Below are positions 16,694-25,659 of a stretch of DNA of 64,000 nucleotides, piece after piece; positions within the stretch are counted from its first letter, which is position 1, and each line of letters starts with the position of its first letter. The position numbers and the translations under genes were made by a program. This DNA is from Anoxybacteroides rupiense (GTDB lineage: Bacteria; Bacillota; Bacilli; Bacillales; Anoxybacillaceae), in contig NZ_JACIDF010000002.1 of assembly GCF_014196195.1 (NCBI RefSeq), positions 124,001 to 188,000 on the forward strand, given 5' to 3'. Under the pieces are notes generated by a model, which worked only from the letters and a program-made list of their open reading frames with translations, made no database searches and was not told the origin of the DNA.

Positions 16694-17025
16694 TCTTTCT
16701 CTTCCTTTCTTGTCCATCTGTTTTGATCTCTTGTCTGAAACTTTTCCATCACCATATCATGCGCTTTTTCTAAATCAATTTGAAGGGAGTTCGCAAAGCA
16801 AATCAAGACAAATAATAAATCGCCAAGCTCCTCTTCGATCGTCTTTTCGGTTTCTGATTTTTTCTTTGGCTTTTCTCCATAATAATGGTTGACTTCTCTC
16901 GCTAATTCCCCTAATTCCTCAGTCAACCTAGCCAGCATGGCAAGCGGGCTGAAGTAGCCTTCTTTAAATTGGCCAATATAATCATCAACTTCCTTCTGCA
17001 ATTGCTGGATCGTTTTTTCCGACAT
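16690..17025 (-). CDS. ypjD: MazG-like nucleotide pyrophosphohydrolase
   Basis: A 111-residue all-alpha NTP pyrophosphohydrolase-type protein with the EExxE metal motif in [20 protein letters not shown] (about 37-56) and the second acidic motif [16 protein letters not shown] (about 69-84). It probably hydrolyses nucleotide triphosphates; the substrate is unknown. ATG 17025 chosen: AAAGGTGG is 11 bases upstream and the product begins [14 protein letters not shown], as in B. subtilis YpjD. First gene of the run to cca, divergent from ypjC. Confidence 0.92.
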   Translation of the reverse strand: MSEKTIQQLQKEVDDYIGQFKEGYFSPLAMLARLTEELGELAREVNHYYGEKPKKKSETEKTIEEELGDLLFVLICFANSLQIDLEKAHDMVMEKFQTRDQNRWTRKEEKE

Positions 17026-17180
17026 ATCGTTGATTCCCACCTTTCATGCTTTCATGTTAGCTAAAAGCAGCCATTTTGACAAATATTTTTGCGTTTCGTT
17101 GCTCAAGTCCTCCTCTTCCACTATAATTTATAATTAATGACTGAGATCGCCGGCCTATCATTACTATACGGAGGTGTCAT

Positions 17181-18053
17181 ATGGTTTTTGGACTGAAAAT
17201 TAAAAATGTCTTATTTATTTTACTTGGCGCGGCTATTTTCGCATTTGGACTCGTTCATTTTAATATGCAAAATAATCTAGCGGAAGGAGGAGTAACAGGC
17301 ATCACGCTTCTCCTTTATTTCTTGTTCGGCATCGATCCCTCCCTCACGAATTTGCTGCTGAACATCCCGCTTTTTTTTATCGGCTGGAAGCTGCTCGGAC
17401 GCCATTCATTTTTTTATACCATGATCGGGACCGTCAGCTTATCCTTATTTCTATGGATTTTTCAACATTATGCAATCAAGATGCCGCTAAAGCATGATTT
17501 AACGCTCGCAGCCTTGTTTGCCGGCGTTTTTGTCGGAATCGGGCTTGGGATCATCTTTCGCTATGGGGGAACAACCGGGGGGGTCGATATTATTGCAAGG
17601 CTTCTCTACAAATATCGCGGAATTAGCATGGGAAAAACCATGTTTGCTTTTGATGCGGTTGTCATTACATTGTCGCTTTTATACCTTTCATACCGCGAGG
17701 CCATGTACACACTAGTTGCCGTCTTTATTGGCGCCCGCGTCATTGATTTTATGCAGGAAAGCGGTTATGCTGCAAAAGGAGCGACCATTATTTCTGAAAA
17801 GAGCGAAGAAATCGCTGCCAAAATTTTAACAGAAATGGAGCGTGGTGTAACCGTTTTAAAAGGACGCGGCTCCTATACCAAAAGAGAACGAGATGTGCTT
17901 TATTGCGTAGTAGCCAAAAATGAATTACCGCGCCTTAAAAATGTCATTATTTCCGTAGATCCCCATGCTTTTGTCGCCGTGACAGATGTGCATGATGTAC
18001 TCGGTGAGGGATTTACCCTCGATGAAAATAAGCAGCCCATTCAAAACGATTAA
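17181..18053 (+). CDS. ypjC: YitT-family membrane protein (DUF161/DUF2179)
   Basis: A 290-residue integral membrane protein with about five or six hydrophobic helices in residues 6-190 and a C-terminal soluble DUF2179 domain (GVTVLKGRGSYTKRERDVLYCV, then VDPHAFVAVTDVHDVLGEGF). GGTTGGVDIIARLLYK (about 135) is a YitT family signature. Function is not established; a transport role has been suggested for relatives. GGAGG 6 bases before ATG. One of few plus-strand genes, divergent from ypjD and convergent with ypjB, sharing a bidirectional terminator. Confidence 0.88.
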   Translation: MVFGLKIKNVLFILLGAAIFAFGLVHFNMQNNLAEGGVTGITLLLYFLFGIDPSLTNLLLNIPLFFIGWKLLGRHSFFYTMIGTVSLSLFLWIFQHYAIKMPLKHDLTLAALFAGVFVGIGLGIIFRYGGTTGGVDIIARLLYKYRGISMGKTMFAFDAVVITLSLLYLSYREAMYTLVAVFIGARVIDFMQESGYAAKGATIISEKSEEIAAKILTEMERGVTVLKGRGSYTKRERDVLYCVVAKNELPRLKNVIISVDPHAFVAVTDVHDVLGEGFTLDENKQPIQND

Positions 18054-18085
18054 GAGCAAAAGCATAAGGCCGGTCTGCCAAGCAA

Positions 18086-18116
18086 AAAGGCTGAGATTCG
18101 ACCTCAGCCTTTTTTA
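18086..18116. terminator. Bidirectional terminator between ypjC and ypjB
   Basis: AGGCTGAG-attcgac-CTCAGCCT stem, extended by AA/TT, with T-runs on both strands. It serves the convergent ypjC and ypjB genes and overlaps the last codon of ypjB. Confidence 0.9.
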
Positions 18117-18899
18117 TTGTTTCTCATGTGAGCGAGCTTTTTGCTTTTCTCCACGATATTTGCGAAACCCGACATAGGTTAATGTCAATATAATCATTCC
18201 TCCCGTAGAAATCATCACCCACAATAAGGAAGAATCTGCTTCATCCTTTTTCATATGATTAAACAATGCCGCAAGATCTTGCCTCATTTGCGCAAGCTGC
18301 TCCTGCTGCTTGGCTTTGTCAAGGGCATGAAAGCTCGGGCTTTGGAGCTGTTCAATGTCTTGATCTGCCTTTTTGGCCCAGGCAGGCTCCACATCAATTT
18401 TTACGCTTGGCTCGATGATTTCATATTGATGCAAAAATTGCTGTAGCACCGTTTGAAACTGCTGCTCATCCCCGCTCTCAATCGCTGTTTCAATTTCCTG
18501 AAATGCCCCCATAATCGAAGATTCCATTTCCGCCCAAAGCGGCTGATAATTGGAATGAACAGCATCGATTACAAGACGAAACTGCACCACTTGATCAATT
18601 CGGTCTTCCGCCGGCAATGTGGAAGCGGTAATGGCTTTTAACGCATTTTCATGCGTGATGGTGATGGCACGCCATTCATCCATCGATTTAAGGCGATCGC
18701 GTGCATTTAACTTTAAAAATTCATCAGAAAAATAATTCAACACGTCCTTCGCTTCTTCAAAACGCTTATTTTTAGCAAGCTGCAATGCCTGATCTGAAAT
18801 TTTATCAAGCCTTTGCCATTCATCATGATGTGTAGCAAAGACAGCTGACGGAAATGCACAAAGGATCATAATGATCCATATGACTGCCATTCGCCTCAT
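18114..18899 (-). CDS. ypjB: Sporulation protein YpjB
   Basis: A 261-residue exported protein: N-terminal signal or anchor (MAVIWIIMILCAFPSAVFA), a mostly helical, charged extracytoplasmic part, and a C-terminal membrane segment (LLWVMISTGGMIILTLTYVG) followed by a basic tail. Resembles YpjB, annotated as a sporulation protein in Bacillus; the molecular role is unknown. ATG 18899 chosen for the AGGAGG 7 bases upstream; the ORF extends 16 codons further upstream without a site. It follows ypjA by about 58 bases. Confidence 0.87.
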   Translation of the reverse strand: MRRMAVIWIIMILCAFPSAVFATHHDEWQRLDKISDQALQLAKNKRFEEAKDVLNYFSDEFLKLNARDRLKSMDEWRAITITHENALKAITASTLPAEDRIDQVVQFRLVIDAVHSNYQPLWAEMESSIMGAFQEIETAIESGDEQQFQTVLQQFLHQYEIIEPSVKIDVEPAWAKKADQDIEQLQSPSFHALDKAKQQEQLAQMRQDLAALFNHMKKDEADSSLLWVMISTGGMIILTLTYVGFRKYRGEKQKARSHEKQ

Positions 18900-18957
18900 T
18901 CTTGTCCCTCCTCCGCTAACTACTACAATGTATGAGAGGCTGGACAAGGTTAGACCA

Positions 18958-19551
18958 TTATTTGAGCGAAATTTGTAGACGACCTTCTTTTATTCCCAAT
19001 ATATAAGCAACGGCAATAGAAATCATGCTTAGCCAGAAAGTAAAATAGCCGATTTGCGGGATATACTGTTCAAGCATGCTGTAACGAGGCAGCATCTGAA
19101 ACACATAATCGATCACATCATTATGCAGGGTCCATATAGCAGCAAAAGCTAAATGCCGCACCTTCATTCGATAGAATGGGGCATACAGCAAGCCTTGAAT
19201 GGCCATTGCTCCGTGAGAGAAAATAAGCATCCATCCTTGCCATCCAAGCGTTCCAGTCACTTTCCAGACAAGAATGTTCATAACGACCGCCCAAATTCCG
19301 TACTTCAATAGAGTCACCATCGCCAGAGCTTCTAATAATGGCCAATTTCTTTTTAATATAAAAGCAAGCAAGACAAAAACAAAAAACAAACTAGCGGTAG
19401 GGCTGTCAGGGACAAATAATAAAAATCGGCTTGGTGTTTCCGCAAGCTGCGGTCCATACCATATATATCCGTAAATAGTTCCGGCAATGTTGATCACGAG
19501 CAGCAGCCAAAGAACAGAGGGAGCCGCAAGTAAAAGATACCACTGTATCAT
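18958..19551 (-). CDS. ypjA: Membrane protein YpjA (DUF1405)
   Basis: A 197-residue polytopic membrane protein with about six hydrophobic segments, starting MIQWYLLLAAPSVLWLLLVI and containing YIWYGPQL, TLHNDVIDYVFQMLPRY and FTFWLSMISIAVAYILGI. Matches the DUF1405 family (B. subtilis YpjA), function unknown. AGGAGG lies 6 bases before the ATG. Upstream of ypjB, and separated from qcrC by a terminator and a structured intergenic element. Confidence 0.87.
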   Translation of the reverse strand: MIQWYLLLAAPSVLWLLLVINIAGTIYGYIWYGPQLAETPSRFLLFVPDSPTASLFFVFVLLAFILKRNWPLLEALAMVTLLKYGIWAVVMNILVWKVTGTLGWQGWMLIFSHGAMAIQGLLYAPFYRMKVRHLAFAAIWTLHNDVIDYVFQMLPRYSMLEQYIPQIGYFTFWLSMISIAVAYILGIKEGRLQISLK

Positions 19552-19628
19552 GTTCCACCTCCTTTCTTCTATGCAAGCTTATATGTTATAGCCGACGAAA
19601 ATTCTTTGATGATTAGAAACAAGCTAGT

Positions 19629-19734
19629 GGCTTGCCGCCGTCACGCTTTGGCGTGACCAAGCCCCAAACGGCTGGCTATTCCAGACAAATTCATGTGCCT
19701 GGAAAGCGGTGTTATTCGGTCGTCCGACCGTCGA
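19629..19734 (-). ncRNA. Structured leader-like element upstream of ypjA (unassigned)
   Basis: GGCTTG (19629-19634) pairs with CAAGCC (19658-19663) around a GTCACGC-TTTG-GCGTGAC hairpin (19640-19657), leaving a CCGCC bulge. TTCCAG/CTGGAA (19679-19704) forms a second hairpin. CGGTCG-TC-CGACCG (19717-19730) is a third inverted repeat. On the minus strand it starts TTTCGACGGTC, the same word that starts the element upstream of dnaD, and both contain AATAAC shortly after. It lies after the qcrC terminator and before ypjA. The RNA class is not recognised. Confidence 0.35.
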
Positions 19735-19805
19735 AATCGGTTATCATCCGCTCACTTTCGGATAAGTGTTGAACCATCAAATTGTATTTATTATATAGAT
19801 GAAAG

Positions 19806-19837
19806 AAAAAAGCTGACTAATAGTAGCCAGCTTTTTT
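19806..19837. terminator. Terminator after qcrC
   Basis: AAAAAAGCTG/CAGCTTTTTT stem with an inner CTA/TAG pair; A- and T-runs on both sides make it work in either direction. About 15 bases after the qcrC stop. Confidence 0.88.
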
Positions 19838-19853
19838 CCTGTCACTTTTAATC

Positions 19854-20621
19854 CTACTCTGCTTTCAATCCTGCAATAAATTCAGATAGCTTTTTCAATT
19901 CTTCATCTGTTCCTTTGAACACCCCAGGAGGCATGCCGCCTTTACCTTCTTTAGCAATTTTCGCAATTTCTTCTGGCTTTAGCCCCGTGCCGACAAGCGA
20001 AGGCGCTGCTGCTCCTCCGGAAAGGTTTTCACCGTGACAAGTTGTACATGTATTTGCTTGGGCAATTTTATATCCGTCCGCGTTTTTGTCGATTTCGACT
20101 TCAGCACGGATTTTCCCTTGTTCCGCAGCTTTTTTCCAGTCGTGAGTAACGACCGATTCCCAAGTAAGGAAAACCATTGCTGCAAGCGTTAACAACATCA
20201 TGCCGACCGCAACTGGGCGTTTCCATGGCCGACGTTCCGGCCCGCGATCTAAAAATGGCGCAAGCAATAATGCTCCAAAGGCAAGACCCGGCATCACGAT
20301 CGCACCAATGACTGTATAATCACTTGAAGCATATGAGTATTTCAGCAATTGGTATAGAAACAAGAAATACCAGTCTGGAAGCGGAACATATGACGTATCT
20401 GTCGGGTCAGCGATCCGTTCCAGCGGAGATGGATGAGCAACCGTTAAACATAAAAAACCAACTAGAAAGACCGCGCCAACCATCCATTCCTTTAATAAGA
20501 AGTTCGGCCAAAACGCTTCTGTTTTTCCTGGATATTCCGAATAATCCTTCGGAATATTCGGTTTTCTCACAGCAGAAACACGCGAATCGCCGACGAATTT
20601 CATCCCTTTTCCGCGATGCAT
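19854..20621 (-). CDS. qcrC: Menaquinol:cytochrome c reductase, cytochrome b/c subunit
   Basis: The 255-residue subunit joins the C-terminal part of cytochrome b (about three membrane helices) to a cytochrome c domain on the outer face. The heme attachment site is NTCTTCHGENLSGG (about 193), and GMPPGVF near the C-terminus carries the axial Met. It passes electrons from the Rieske protein to cytochrome c. ATG 20621 with GGAGG 10 bases upstream. Last gene of ypiF-qcrA-qcrB-qcrC, followed by a terminator. This subunit type is characteristic of Bacillus b6c-like complexes. Confidence 0.96.
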   Translation of the reverse strand: MHRGKGMKFVGDSRVSAVRKPNIPKDYSEYPGKTEAFWPNFLLKEWMVGAVFLVGFLCLTVAHPSPLERIADPTDTSYVPLPDWYFLFLYQLLKYSYASSDYTVIGAIVMPGLAFGALLLAPFLDRGPERRPWKRPVAVGMMLLTLAAMVFLTWESVVTHDWKKAAEQGKIRAEVEIDKNADGYKIAQANTCTTCHGENLSGGAAAPSLVGTGLKPEEIAKIAKEGKGGMPPGVFKGTDEELKKLSEFIAGLKAE

Positions 20622-20670
20622 ATCATGTTTCCCTCCTTTATCTTATAGATTCATCCATGAATCATATATT

Positions 20671-21345
20671 TTACAGTGGACCAGAGATTCCTTGTTTGCG
20701 AATCATCAAAAAGTGCACAGCCATTAATCCAAGCAATGCAGCTGGCAAGAAAAATACATGGATCGCAAAGAAACGTGTCAACGTTTGTGCACCGACAATT
20801 TCCGGATGACCCGCTAATAGCGTTTTCACTGCCGTACCAATAATCGGAGTAGCCTCAGCGATTTGCAAACCAACCTTTGTTGCAAATAGCGCTTTCATAT
20901 CCCATGGAAGCAAGTATCCTGTAAAGCCTAGCCCCATCATGACCATAAAGATGAGCACGCCGACAATCCAGTTCAACTCACGAGGCTTTTTATAGGCCCC
21001 TTGGAAAAAGACGCGCAATGTATGTAAAAACATCATGACAATGACAAGACTTGCTCCCCAGTGATGCATTCCGCGCACAATTTGACCGAATGCTACTTCA
21101 TTTTGTAAATAATACACGGACTCCCAGGCATTCTTAATATCTGGAACGTAGTACATGGTTAAAAACATTCCTGATAAGATTTGGATGACTGTAACAAAAA
21201 ATGTGAGCCCTCCAAAACAATAAACGAATGCAGAAAAGTGATGGGCTGGGTTTACATGCTCTGGCACTTCATGGTCAGCGATATCTCGCCACAAAGGCGT
21301 AATATCTAACCGCTCGTCTACCCAGTCATAAATTTTATTTAACAC
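20671..21345 (-). CDS. qcrB: Menaquinol:cytochrome c reductase, cytochrome b subunit
   Basis: A 224-residue cytochrome b6-type subunit with four membrane helices that bind two b hemes and menaquinol. Heme-ligand histidines appear in HFSAFVYCFGG/GMHHWGASLVIVMMFLHTLR and in FFAIHVFFLPAALLGLMAVH. GAYKKPRELNWIVGV and GYLLPWDMKA are family signatures. GTG start 8 bases after GGAGG and 3 bases after the qcrA stop. Accepts electrons from the menaquinol pool made by hepST/menG in this same window. Confidence 0.96.
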   Translation of the reverse strand: MLNKIYDWVDERLDITPLWRDIADHEVPEHVNPAHHFSAFVYCFGGLTFFVTVIQILSGMFLTMYYVPDIKNAWESVYYLQNEVAFGQIVRGMHHWGASLVIVMMFLHTLRVFFQGAYKKPRELNWIVGVLIFMVMMGLGFTGYLLPWDMKALFATKVGLQIAEATPIIGTAVKTLLAGHPEIVGAQTLTRFFAIHVFFLPAALLGLMAVHFLMIRKQGISGPL

Positions 21346-21348
21346 GTA

Positions 21349-21861
21349 TTACGCCTCCCCTCGTGGTTTCGCTTTACCTAAATACAACTTGCCATCCTTC
21401 ACCTTGTACTCGTAACGGTCTAACGGAGCCAATGGCGGCGTTCCAGGCACGTTTGTACCATCCTTTGTATAACGGCCATAGTGGCATGGACAGAAAAACT
21501 GATTTGGGTGCGACTCATCCGCATTCCAGTTAACGGTACAGCCAAGATGCTTACAGATCGGAGACAAGGCAATGATATTACCTTTTTCATCCTTGTACAC
21601 CCATGCCGATTTTGGCTCGTCCGCTTCATACCATGCGTCTTTCACTTTGACTTTAAAGTCGAAGCGCTGCGGCTCTGTTGTGATGTCTTTCACTTGCGCA
21701 ACCGCCACCATTTCTGTCGCCTCTTCTTCCCTTAAAATCGGATCTAGCGCGAACCGCACCATTGGCATGAGAATACCAGCAGCCATAAATCCGCCCACTC
21801 CCGTTAATGTGTAGTTTAAAAACTGGCGTCTTGATACACGGTGTTTCTTTTCGCTCATCAT
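21349..21861 (-). CDS. qcrA: Menaquinol:cytochrome c reductase, Rieske Fe-S subunit
   Basis: A 170-residue protein with a Tat-type N-terminus (VSRRQFLNYTLTGVGGFMAAG), one membrane anchor, and an extracytoplasmic Rieske domain. The [2Fe-2S] ligands are in CKHLGCTVNW (about 108) and CPCHYGRYT (about 127). ATG 21861 chosen (MMSEKKHR) with GAGG 7 bases upstream; the next ATG at 21858 is nearly as good, and the ORF extends further upstream without support. First of qcrABC, preceded by ypiF with a gap of about 140 bases. Confidence 0.96.
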   Translation of the reverse strand: MMSEKKHRVSRRQFLNYTLTGVGGFMAAGILMPMVRFALDPILREEEATEMVAVAQVKDITTEPQRFDFKVKVKDAWYEADEPKSAWVYKDEKGNIIALSPICKHLGCTVNWNADESHPNQFFCPCHYGRYTKDGTNVPGTPPLAPLDRYEYKVKDGKLYLGKAKPRGEA

Positions 21862-22003
21862 TTTCCCCCCTCTATGTAAAATTAAGTCCATCCGGACAAA
21901 ATCTTATAACACATATAAAACTAGGACATTCTAATGATAGCTCAAGATGGAGACAAGGTCAATAAGATCGTCAATGAAAACGCTCGCAAATCAACCGTAT
22001 CCT

Positions 22004-22453
22004 CTACGTCCAATGCGAAATGAATGAGCTTAACAGCTTGGATGTTTGTTCACGGACCATTTGCTGCTGATAGACCTCATCCATATGTTCAAGCGGAATA
22101 GAAGGCAAAACAAACAGCTTGCCGCCAAGCTCTGTTTCGTTCCACATCCGATCGCTTGTTAAATAAAAGACGTGAGCCATGCCGCTTTTCTTTAATTCAT
22201 CTGTCCAAACGTTCAACCGTTTCACACATTCTTCCTTCGTTTCGGTTAAAAAGTATGTAAATGGCGGAAGCAAGAAGAGACGCCCCTTCAACTGCCGCTC
22301 CACTTCACTTGCAAGCAGCTGAACAAGTTCACCGCCGGCAACAGCCGTTTTCGTCGCATTGGATAAGGTAAGTTGGACCAGAGGAAGCAAAGCTGTATCA
22401 ATATATTGCTTCTCTTTTTCATACATATCCACATCGCTTACTGTCCACTTCAC
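22004..22453 (-). CDS. ypiF: YpiF family protein (DUF2487)
   Basis: A 149-residue soluble protein of unknown function beginning MKWTVSDVDMYEKEKQYIDT, with LFLLPPFTYFLTE mid-way and VLPSIPLEHMDEVY near the end. It resembles YpiF, which precedes qcrABC in Bacillus. GTG start with GGGGAG 9 bases upstream. Isolated from ypiB by a terminator, so it and qcrABC probably have their own promoter in the 70-base gap, which I could not define clearly. Confidence 0.85.
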   Translation of the reverse strand: MKWTVSDVDMYEKEKQYIDTALLPLVQLTLSNATKTAVAGGELVQLLASEVERQLKGRLFLLPPFTYFLTETKEECVKRLNVWTDELKKSGMAHVFYLTSDRMWNETELGGKLFVLPSIPLEHMDEVYQQQMVREQTSKLLSSFISHWT

Positions 22454-22515
22454 AATTTTATTCTCCCCTCTTTTTGGTTATCCATTCCTCTTTATCAACA
22501 TACCATACTTGCACA

Positions 22516-22546
22516 AAAAAGAAAAACCTTGCATCACGCAAGGTTT
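22516..22546 (-). terminator. Rho-independent terminator after ypiB
   Basis: AAACCTTGC-ATCAC-GCAAGGTTT stem followed on the minus strand by TTTCTTTTTTG. The stem shares two bases with the ypiB stop codon. Confidence 0.88.
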
Positions 22547-23075
22547 ACAGCTGTTTTAATTTGTCTGTCAACCGCTTGAACTCCAGTTCATCTTGACGAT
22601 CCAGCGCTTCATCAATAAGCTTCATCAGCCGTTCTTTTTGAAAGTTATAAAGCGATTTTTCTAAAAATTGCTCTGCAAGTATTTGATCTTTTTCATTCAC
22701 TTGTGTATATTTTGGGGCATACGGATTTTCTTCCAGCACGGCAACGTATTGCGGCGAATGAAATGAAGCTCGAAAATTAAGCTGGATGTAAATATCTTCT
22801 TCGCGGTTAAGGCGAATATCATGAAATGACTTTTCAGCATCTGTCGTCATGACGTTTTCTTTATAAAAGCGAAACGGAACATCGTCAACGCAATGAGTCG
22901 ACATCACCATTCCCCGCGGGCAATATTGGGCATTTTCCACAAAATGCACTCTGCGCATCAGCTGGTCGTGACTCATTAAGTAGTTTAAAATCCATACACA
23001 CTCGCGCCTTTTTAACTGGTAGTGGCTCAAAAACCAACGAATGAACTCCTTTTTTTCGTTCACCGATACTGTCAT
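22545..23075 (-). CDS. ypiB: YpiB, UPF0302 protein with C-terminal IDEAL domain
   Basis: A 176-residue protein: an N-terminal UPF0302 part ([38 protein letters not shown]) and a C-terminal IDEAL domain with [20 protein letters not shown]. Function not established; IDEAL domains occur in several small Firmicute regulators. AGGAG is 5 bases before the ATG. Downstream of ypiA by about 57 bases, probably one operon, and closed by a terminator. Confidence 0.87.
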   Translation of the reverse strand: MTVSVNEKKEFIRWFLSHYQLKRRECVWILNYLMSHDQLMRRVHFVENAQYCPRGMVMSTHCVDDVPFRFYKENVMTTDAEKSFHDIRLNREEDIYIQLNFRASFHSPQYVAVLEENPYAPKYTQVNEKDQILAEQFLEKSLYNFQKERLMKLIDEALDRQDELEFKRLTDKLKQL

Positions 23076-23132
23076 CCTACTCCTCCCCCTCTATTGTTTT
23101 CCAAGAAAGAGGTTTATGTTCACCCAAGCCCC

Positions 23133-24389
23133 TTACTCTTCGAGCTGCCATAACATGTGCAGCGCTTCCGTATGAACCGGATCAATCCGCACAATTTGTT
23201 CAAATACTTCTTTAGCACGTTCCCGATTTCCTTCTTCCAGAAGAAAATAACCGTATTCTTCAAGAAAATCAACGTCATTCTTAAAGAAAGTATATGCCTC
23301 TTGATAATGGTTTAATGCATCCGAATACATCTCAAGCTTATGTTTAGCACGGGCCAACATCCATTCCATTTGCGGATCATATTCTCCCTGTGCCATCGCC
23401 TCTTCAATGCAAGCAAGCACCTCATCATAGCGCTCTTGATGCAGAAGCATATGCATCAAAGTAAGAAACGCTTCGATATATCCTGTATCGATTTCAATGG
23501 CCTTTCGGATATACGTTTCTGCCTCATTTTCCTTTCCAAGCTTTAAAGCAAGCTTACCGGCGTATAAAAACAGTTCTTTGTTCCATTCATCTATTTGCAA
23601 CCCTTCCTTGGCCATTTCGTAGCCTTCGCTTATTTGGCCTTCCTGTTCATATGACTTAGCCAAATATAAGTAAAGAGGGACATAATCCTGATCAAGCTCT
23701 TTGAGCTGTGTTAGTTTCTCAATGGCAGTTTGATAATATTCGGCCTGAAAAGCGGTAAACCCGTAGCCAAACAATATATGGCTGTCCACTTTTTGTTGCA
23801 GAGCCTCCTCGTAATACGGCAAAGCCTGTTCGAATTCTCCGAGCAAGCTAAACGCCTCTGCCACTCGTTCCGAAATTAAAGTGCCTGCTACCGTTGTCTC
23901 CTGCTCAAGAATTTTCCGGTAAAAATGAATGCTCTGCTGATAGTTCCCATTGGCAAAATACAGCTCAGCAAGTGCGAATTGAATAATAGGCTCATCCGGC
24001 AGTTTCTCATATGCTTTTTTGAGCTTCTGCTCGCTAACTTCCTCAAGCCCCTGCATTTGATAAAGATCGGCTGCCAGCAAGCATGCCCTCGGAAACAGAG
24101 GATCCTGCTCGTCCACATCTGCCAATATTTCTAGCGCCTTCTCTTCTTCATCCAGTTCCATATAGATTTCCGCTAAAAACAGCTGTATTTCACCGTCTTC
24201 TGGATAACGGAACGAAAGCTCTTCCGCTATTTCGCAAGCCTCATCGACCATTCCCCACGAAAACAGCTGCTCTGCCAGCATATATTTTTCTTCATCCGTT
24301 GCTTCAGCTTTTACTTTCGGGACAAGCGCCAGCGCCTTTTCCACCTCTCCGCCTTCCACAAGCTGAAGAATTTGTTCCATCTGCTTCAT
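23133..24389 (-). CDS. ypiA: TPR-repeat protein YpiA
   Basis: A 418-residue protein made almost wholly of tetratricopeptide repeats, for example LLGEFEQALPYYEEALQQKV, YSDALNHYQEAYTFFKND and NRERAKEVFEQIVRIDPVHT. Such arrays mediate protein contacts; the partner is unknown. No signal peptide, so probably cytoplasmic. Start taken as ATG 24389 (MKQMEQILQLVEGG) with AAGGA 10 bases upstream; a GTG at 24398 abuts the ribosome-binding site. Strongly acidic, with many Glu residues. First gene of ypiA-ypiB. Confidence 0.88.
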   Translation of the reverse strand: MKQMEQILQLVEGGEVEKALALVPKVKAEATDEEKYMLAEQLFSWGMVDEACEIAEELSFRYPEDGEIQLFLAEIYMELDEEEKALEILADVDEQDPLFPRACLLAADLYQMQGLEEVSEQKLKKAYEKLPDEPIIQFALAELYFANGNYQQSIHFYRKILEQETTVAGTLISERVAEAFSLLGEFEQALPYYEEALQQKVDSHILFGYGFTAFQAEYYQTAIEKLTQLKELDQDYVPLYLYLAKSYEQEGQISEGYEMAKEGLQIDEWNKELFLYAGKLALKLGKENEAETYIRKAIEIDTGYIEAFLTLMHMLLHQERYDEVLACIEEAMAQGEYDPQMEWMLARAKHKLEMYSDALNHYQEAYTFFKNDVDFLEEYGYFLLEEGNRERAKEVFEQIVRIDPVHTEALHMLWQLEE

Positions 24390-24413
24390 AACCGACACTT
24401 CCTTACTACAAAC

Positions 24414-25313
24414 TTAAAAATCGGCTGCAAACATTCCCGGTACACGAATCGTTCGCTCTTTTCCAAATCCCGGATAAAAAAACAAGTGATTGCCCGCTCT
24501 CATGATTCTTCCATTATGAACCGTAATCATCGGAATATGTTTATCATAATCGACAATCGCCGTTTCGGCAACTGAATCGCTCAGCAATGTGCGAGCATAC
24601 AGATTATAATCTACTTCGCCACCAATACGCACATCTCCTTTGTGCGGATAAACGCCGATTTTTTTCAACACATCCAATGATAAAGGGGTACGTTCTTGCA
24701 GTGCAAACGGAATAAACGGAATGCGATAAGAAGATAGGAGCTCCTTCCAACGCATTTGTAGACGCTTGGTCGCGTCTTGGGTGATCCAATAAGGAACAAG
24801 TGTTACCGGATACGATACAAACGCTTCGTACATCCAACTCCATGGGGCTTCTTCCAAGCGCTCCTCTCCCTGCAACTCAACAAACAAAACAGGAACTTTC
24901 CATCGCTTGCACGCTCTGATGAAGGAAGGGGTTAACAGACGAAAAGGAATTTTGGCGCCGATGAAATAATCAATGGGGCTGTTTAGCAAACTTTGCCGCA
25001 GCTTTTGCAACGCATTGGGAAGTTGTTGCTCATATAAAACATCGCATACAGCCAGCAGTGATGTACATCCTTTAGAAAGGAAATGCTGCTGCATATATTC
25101 CTTAAATTCCGGAAAAGAACGTGGCGTTTGAAAGGAGAAATCAAGCATAATATATCCAGGTGTCAATAAAAATTCGTTCACTGGCATGCGGATCCATCGA
25201 TAAGCCTTTGTCTGTTGGCTTATGTAATCAATGCGGTTTCCATCAACCACAATGGAACAGCGCTGTAACTGCCCATTTTTTATCATATTCGCTTGATCAA
25301 TAATATATGGCAC
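24414..25313 (-). CDS. Amidohydrolase-like protein lacking visible metal ligands
   Basis: A 299-residue protein with the flanking beta-sandwich signatures of amidohydrolases: the N-terminus IKNGQLQRCSIVVDGNRIDY and the C-terminus MITVHNGRIMRAGN resemble the usual G-x-I-x-DG-x-I and V-x-NG-R-I strands. The first catalytic strand, normally PG-x-D-x-H-x-H, reads LLTPGYIMLDFSFQ with no His pair, and I see no later HxxE or metal Asp pattern. It may be a degenerate, non-catalytic member. Not recognised as a B. subtilis gene of this locus; it sits between the aro supraoperon and ypiA. ATG start with GGAGG about 9 bases upstream. Confidence 0.7.
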   Translation of the reverse strand: MPYIIDQANMIKNGQLQRCSIVVDGNRIDYISQQTKAYRWIRMPVNEFLLTPGYIMLDFSFQTPRSFPEFKEYMQQHFLSKGCTSLLAVCDVLYEQQLPNALQKLRQSLLNSPIDYFIGAKIPFRLLTPSFIRACKRWKVPVLFVELQGEERLEEAPWSWMYEAFVSYPVTLVPYWITQDATKRLQMRWKELLSSYRIPFIPFALQERTPLSLDVLKKIGVYPHKGDVRIGGEVDYNLYARTLLSDSVAETAIVDYDKHIPMITVHNGRIMRAGNHLFFYPGFGKERTIRVPGMFAADF

Positions 25314-25659
25314 GGTTTCATTCCTCCCACACTTGTCCTTATGACAAGCTATGAGAGAATCGAACCGCGTATGAATATTTTTTCAAAGAAGAGACAATCC
25401 ATGCGTGAATGGATCAAACATTAGCAAAATCGTAAAAAATCATGGACACAATCCTGTATGATCTATGAAAAAACCAATTGATCAACGCGGATGGAAGACA
25501 AAATAAACAACGTCGGAAAAATCAGCGGTTGAAGGCCAGCCATACGAATGCGGACAAAGACCGAGAATATATAATGCTTCTCGGCGACTCTCCTTATGAT
25601 CAGCGGACCCCTCTCCATCGATTGATTTCAATCATAGGCTCTGTGCCGTATGATATCAA

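Larger units (their letters stand above)
19552..19853. other. Gene-free region between ypjA and qcrC
   Basis: Contains the qcrC terminator (19806-19837) and a structured element (about 19629-19734). No ORF with a plausible ribosome-binding site on either strand. Confidence 0.6.
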
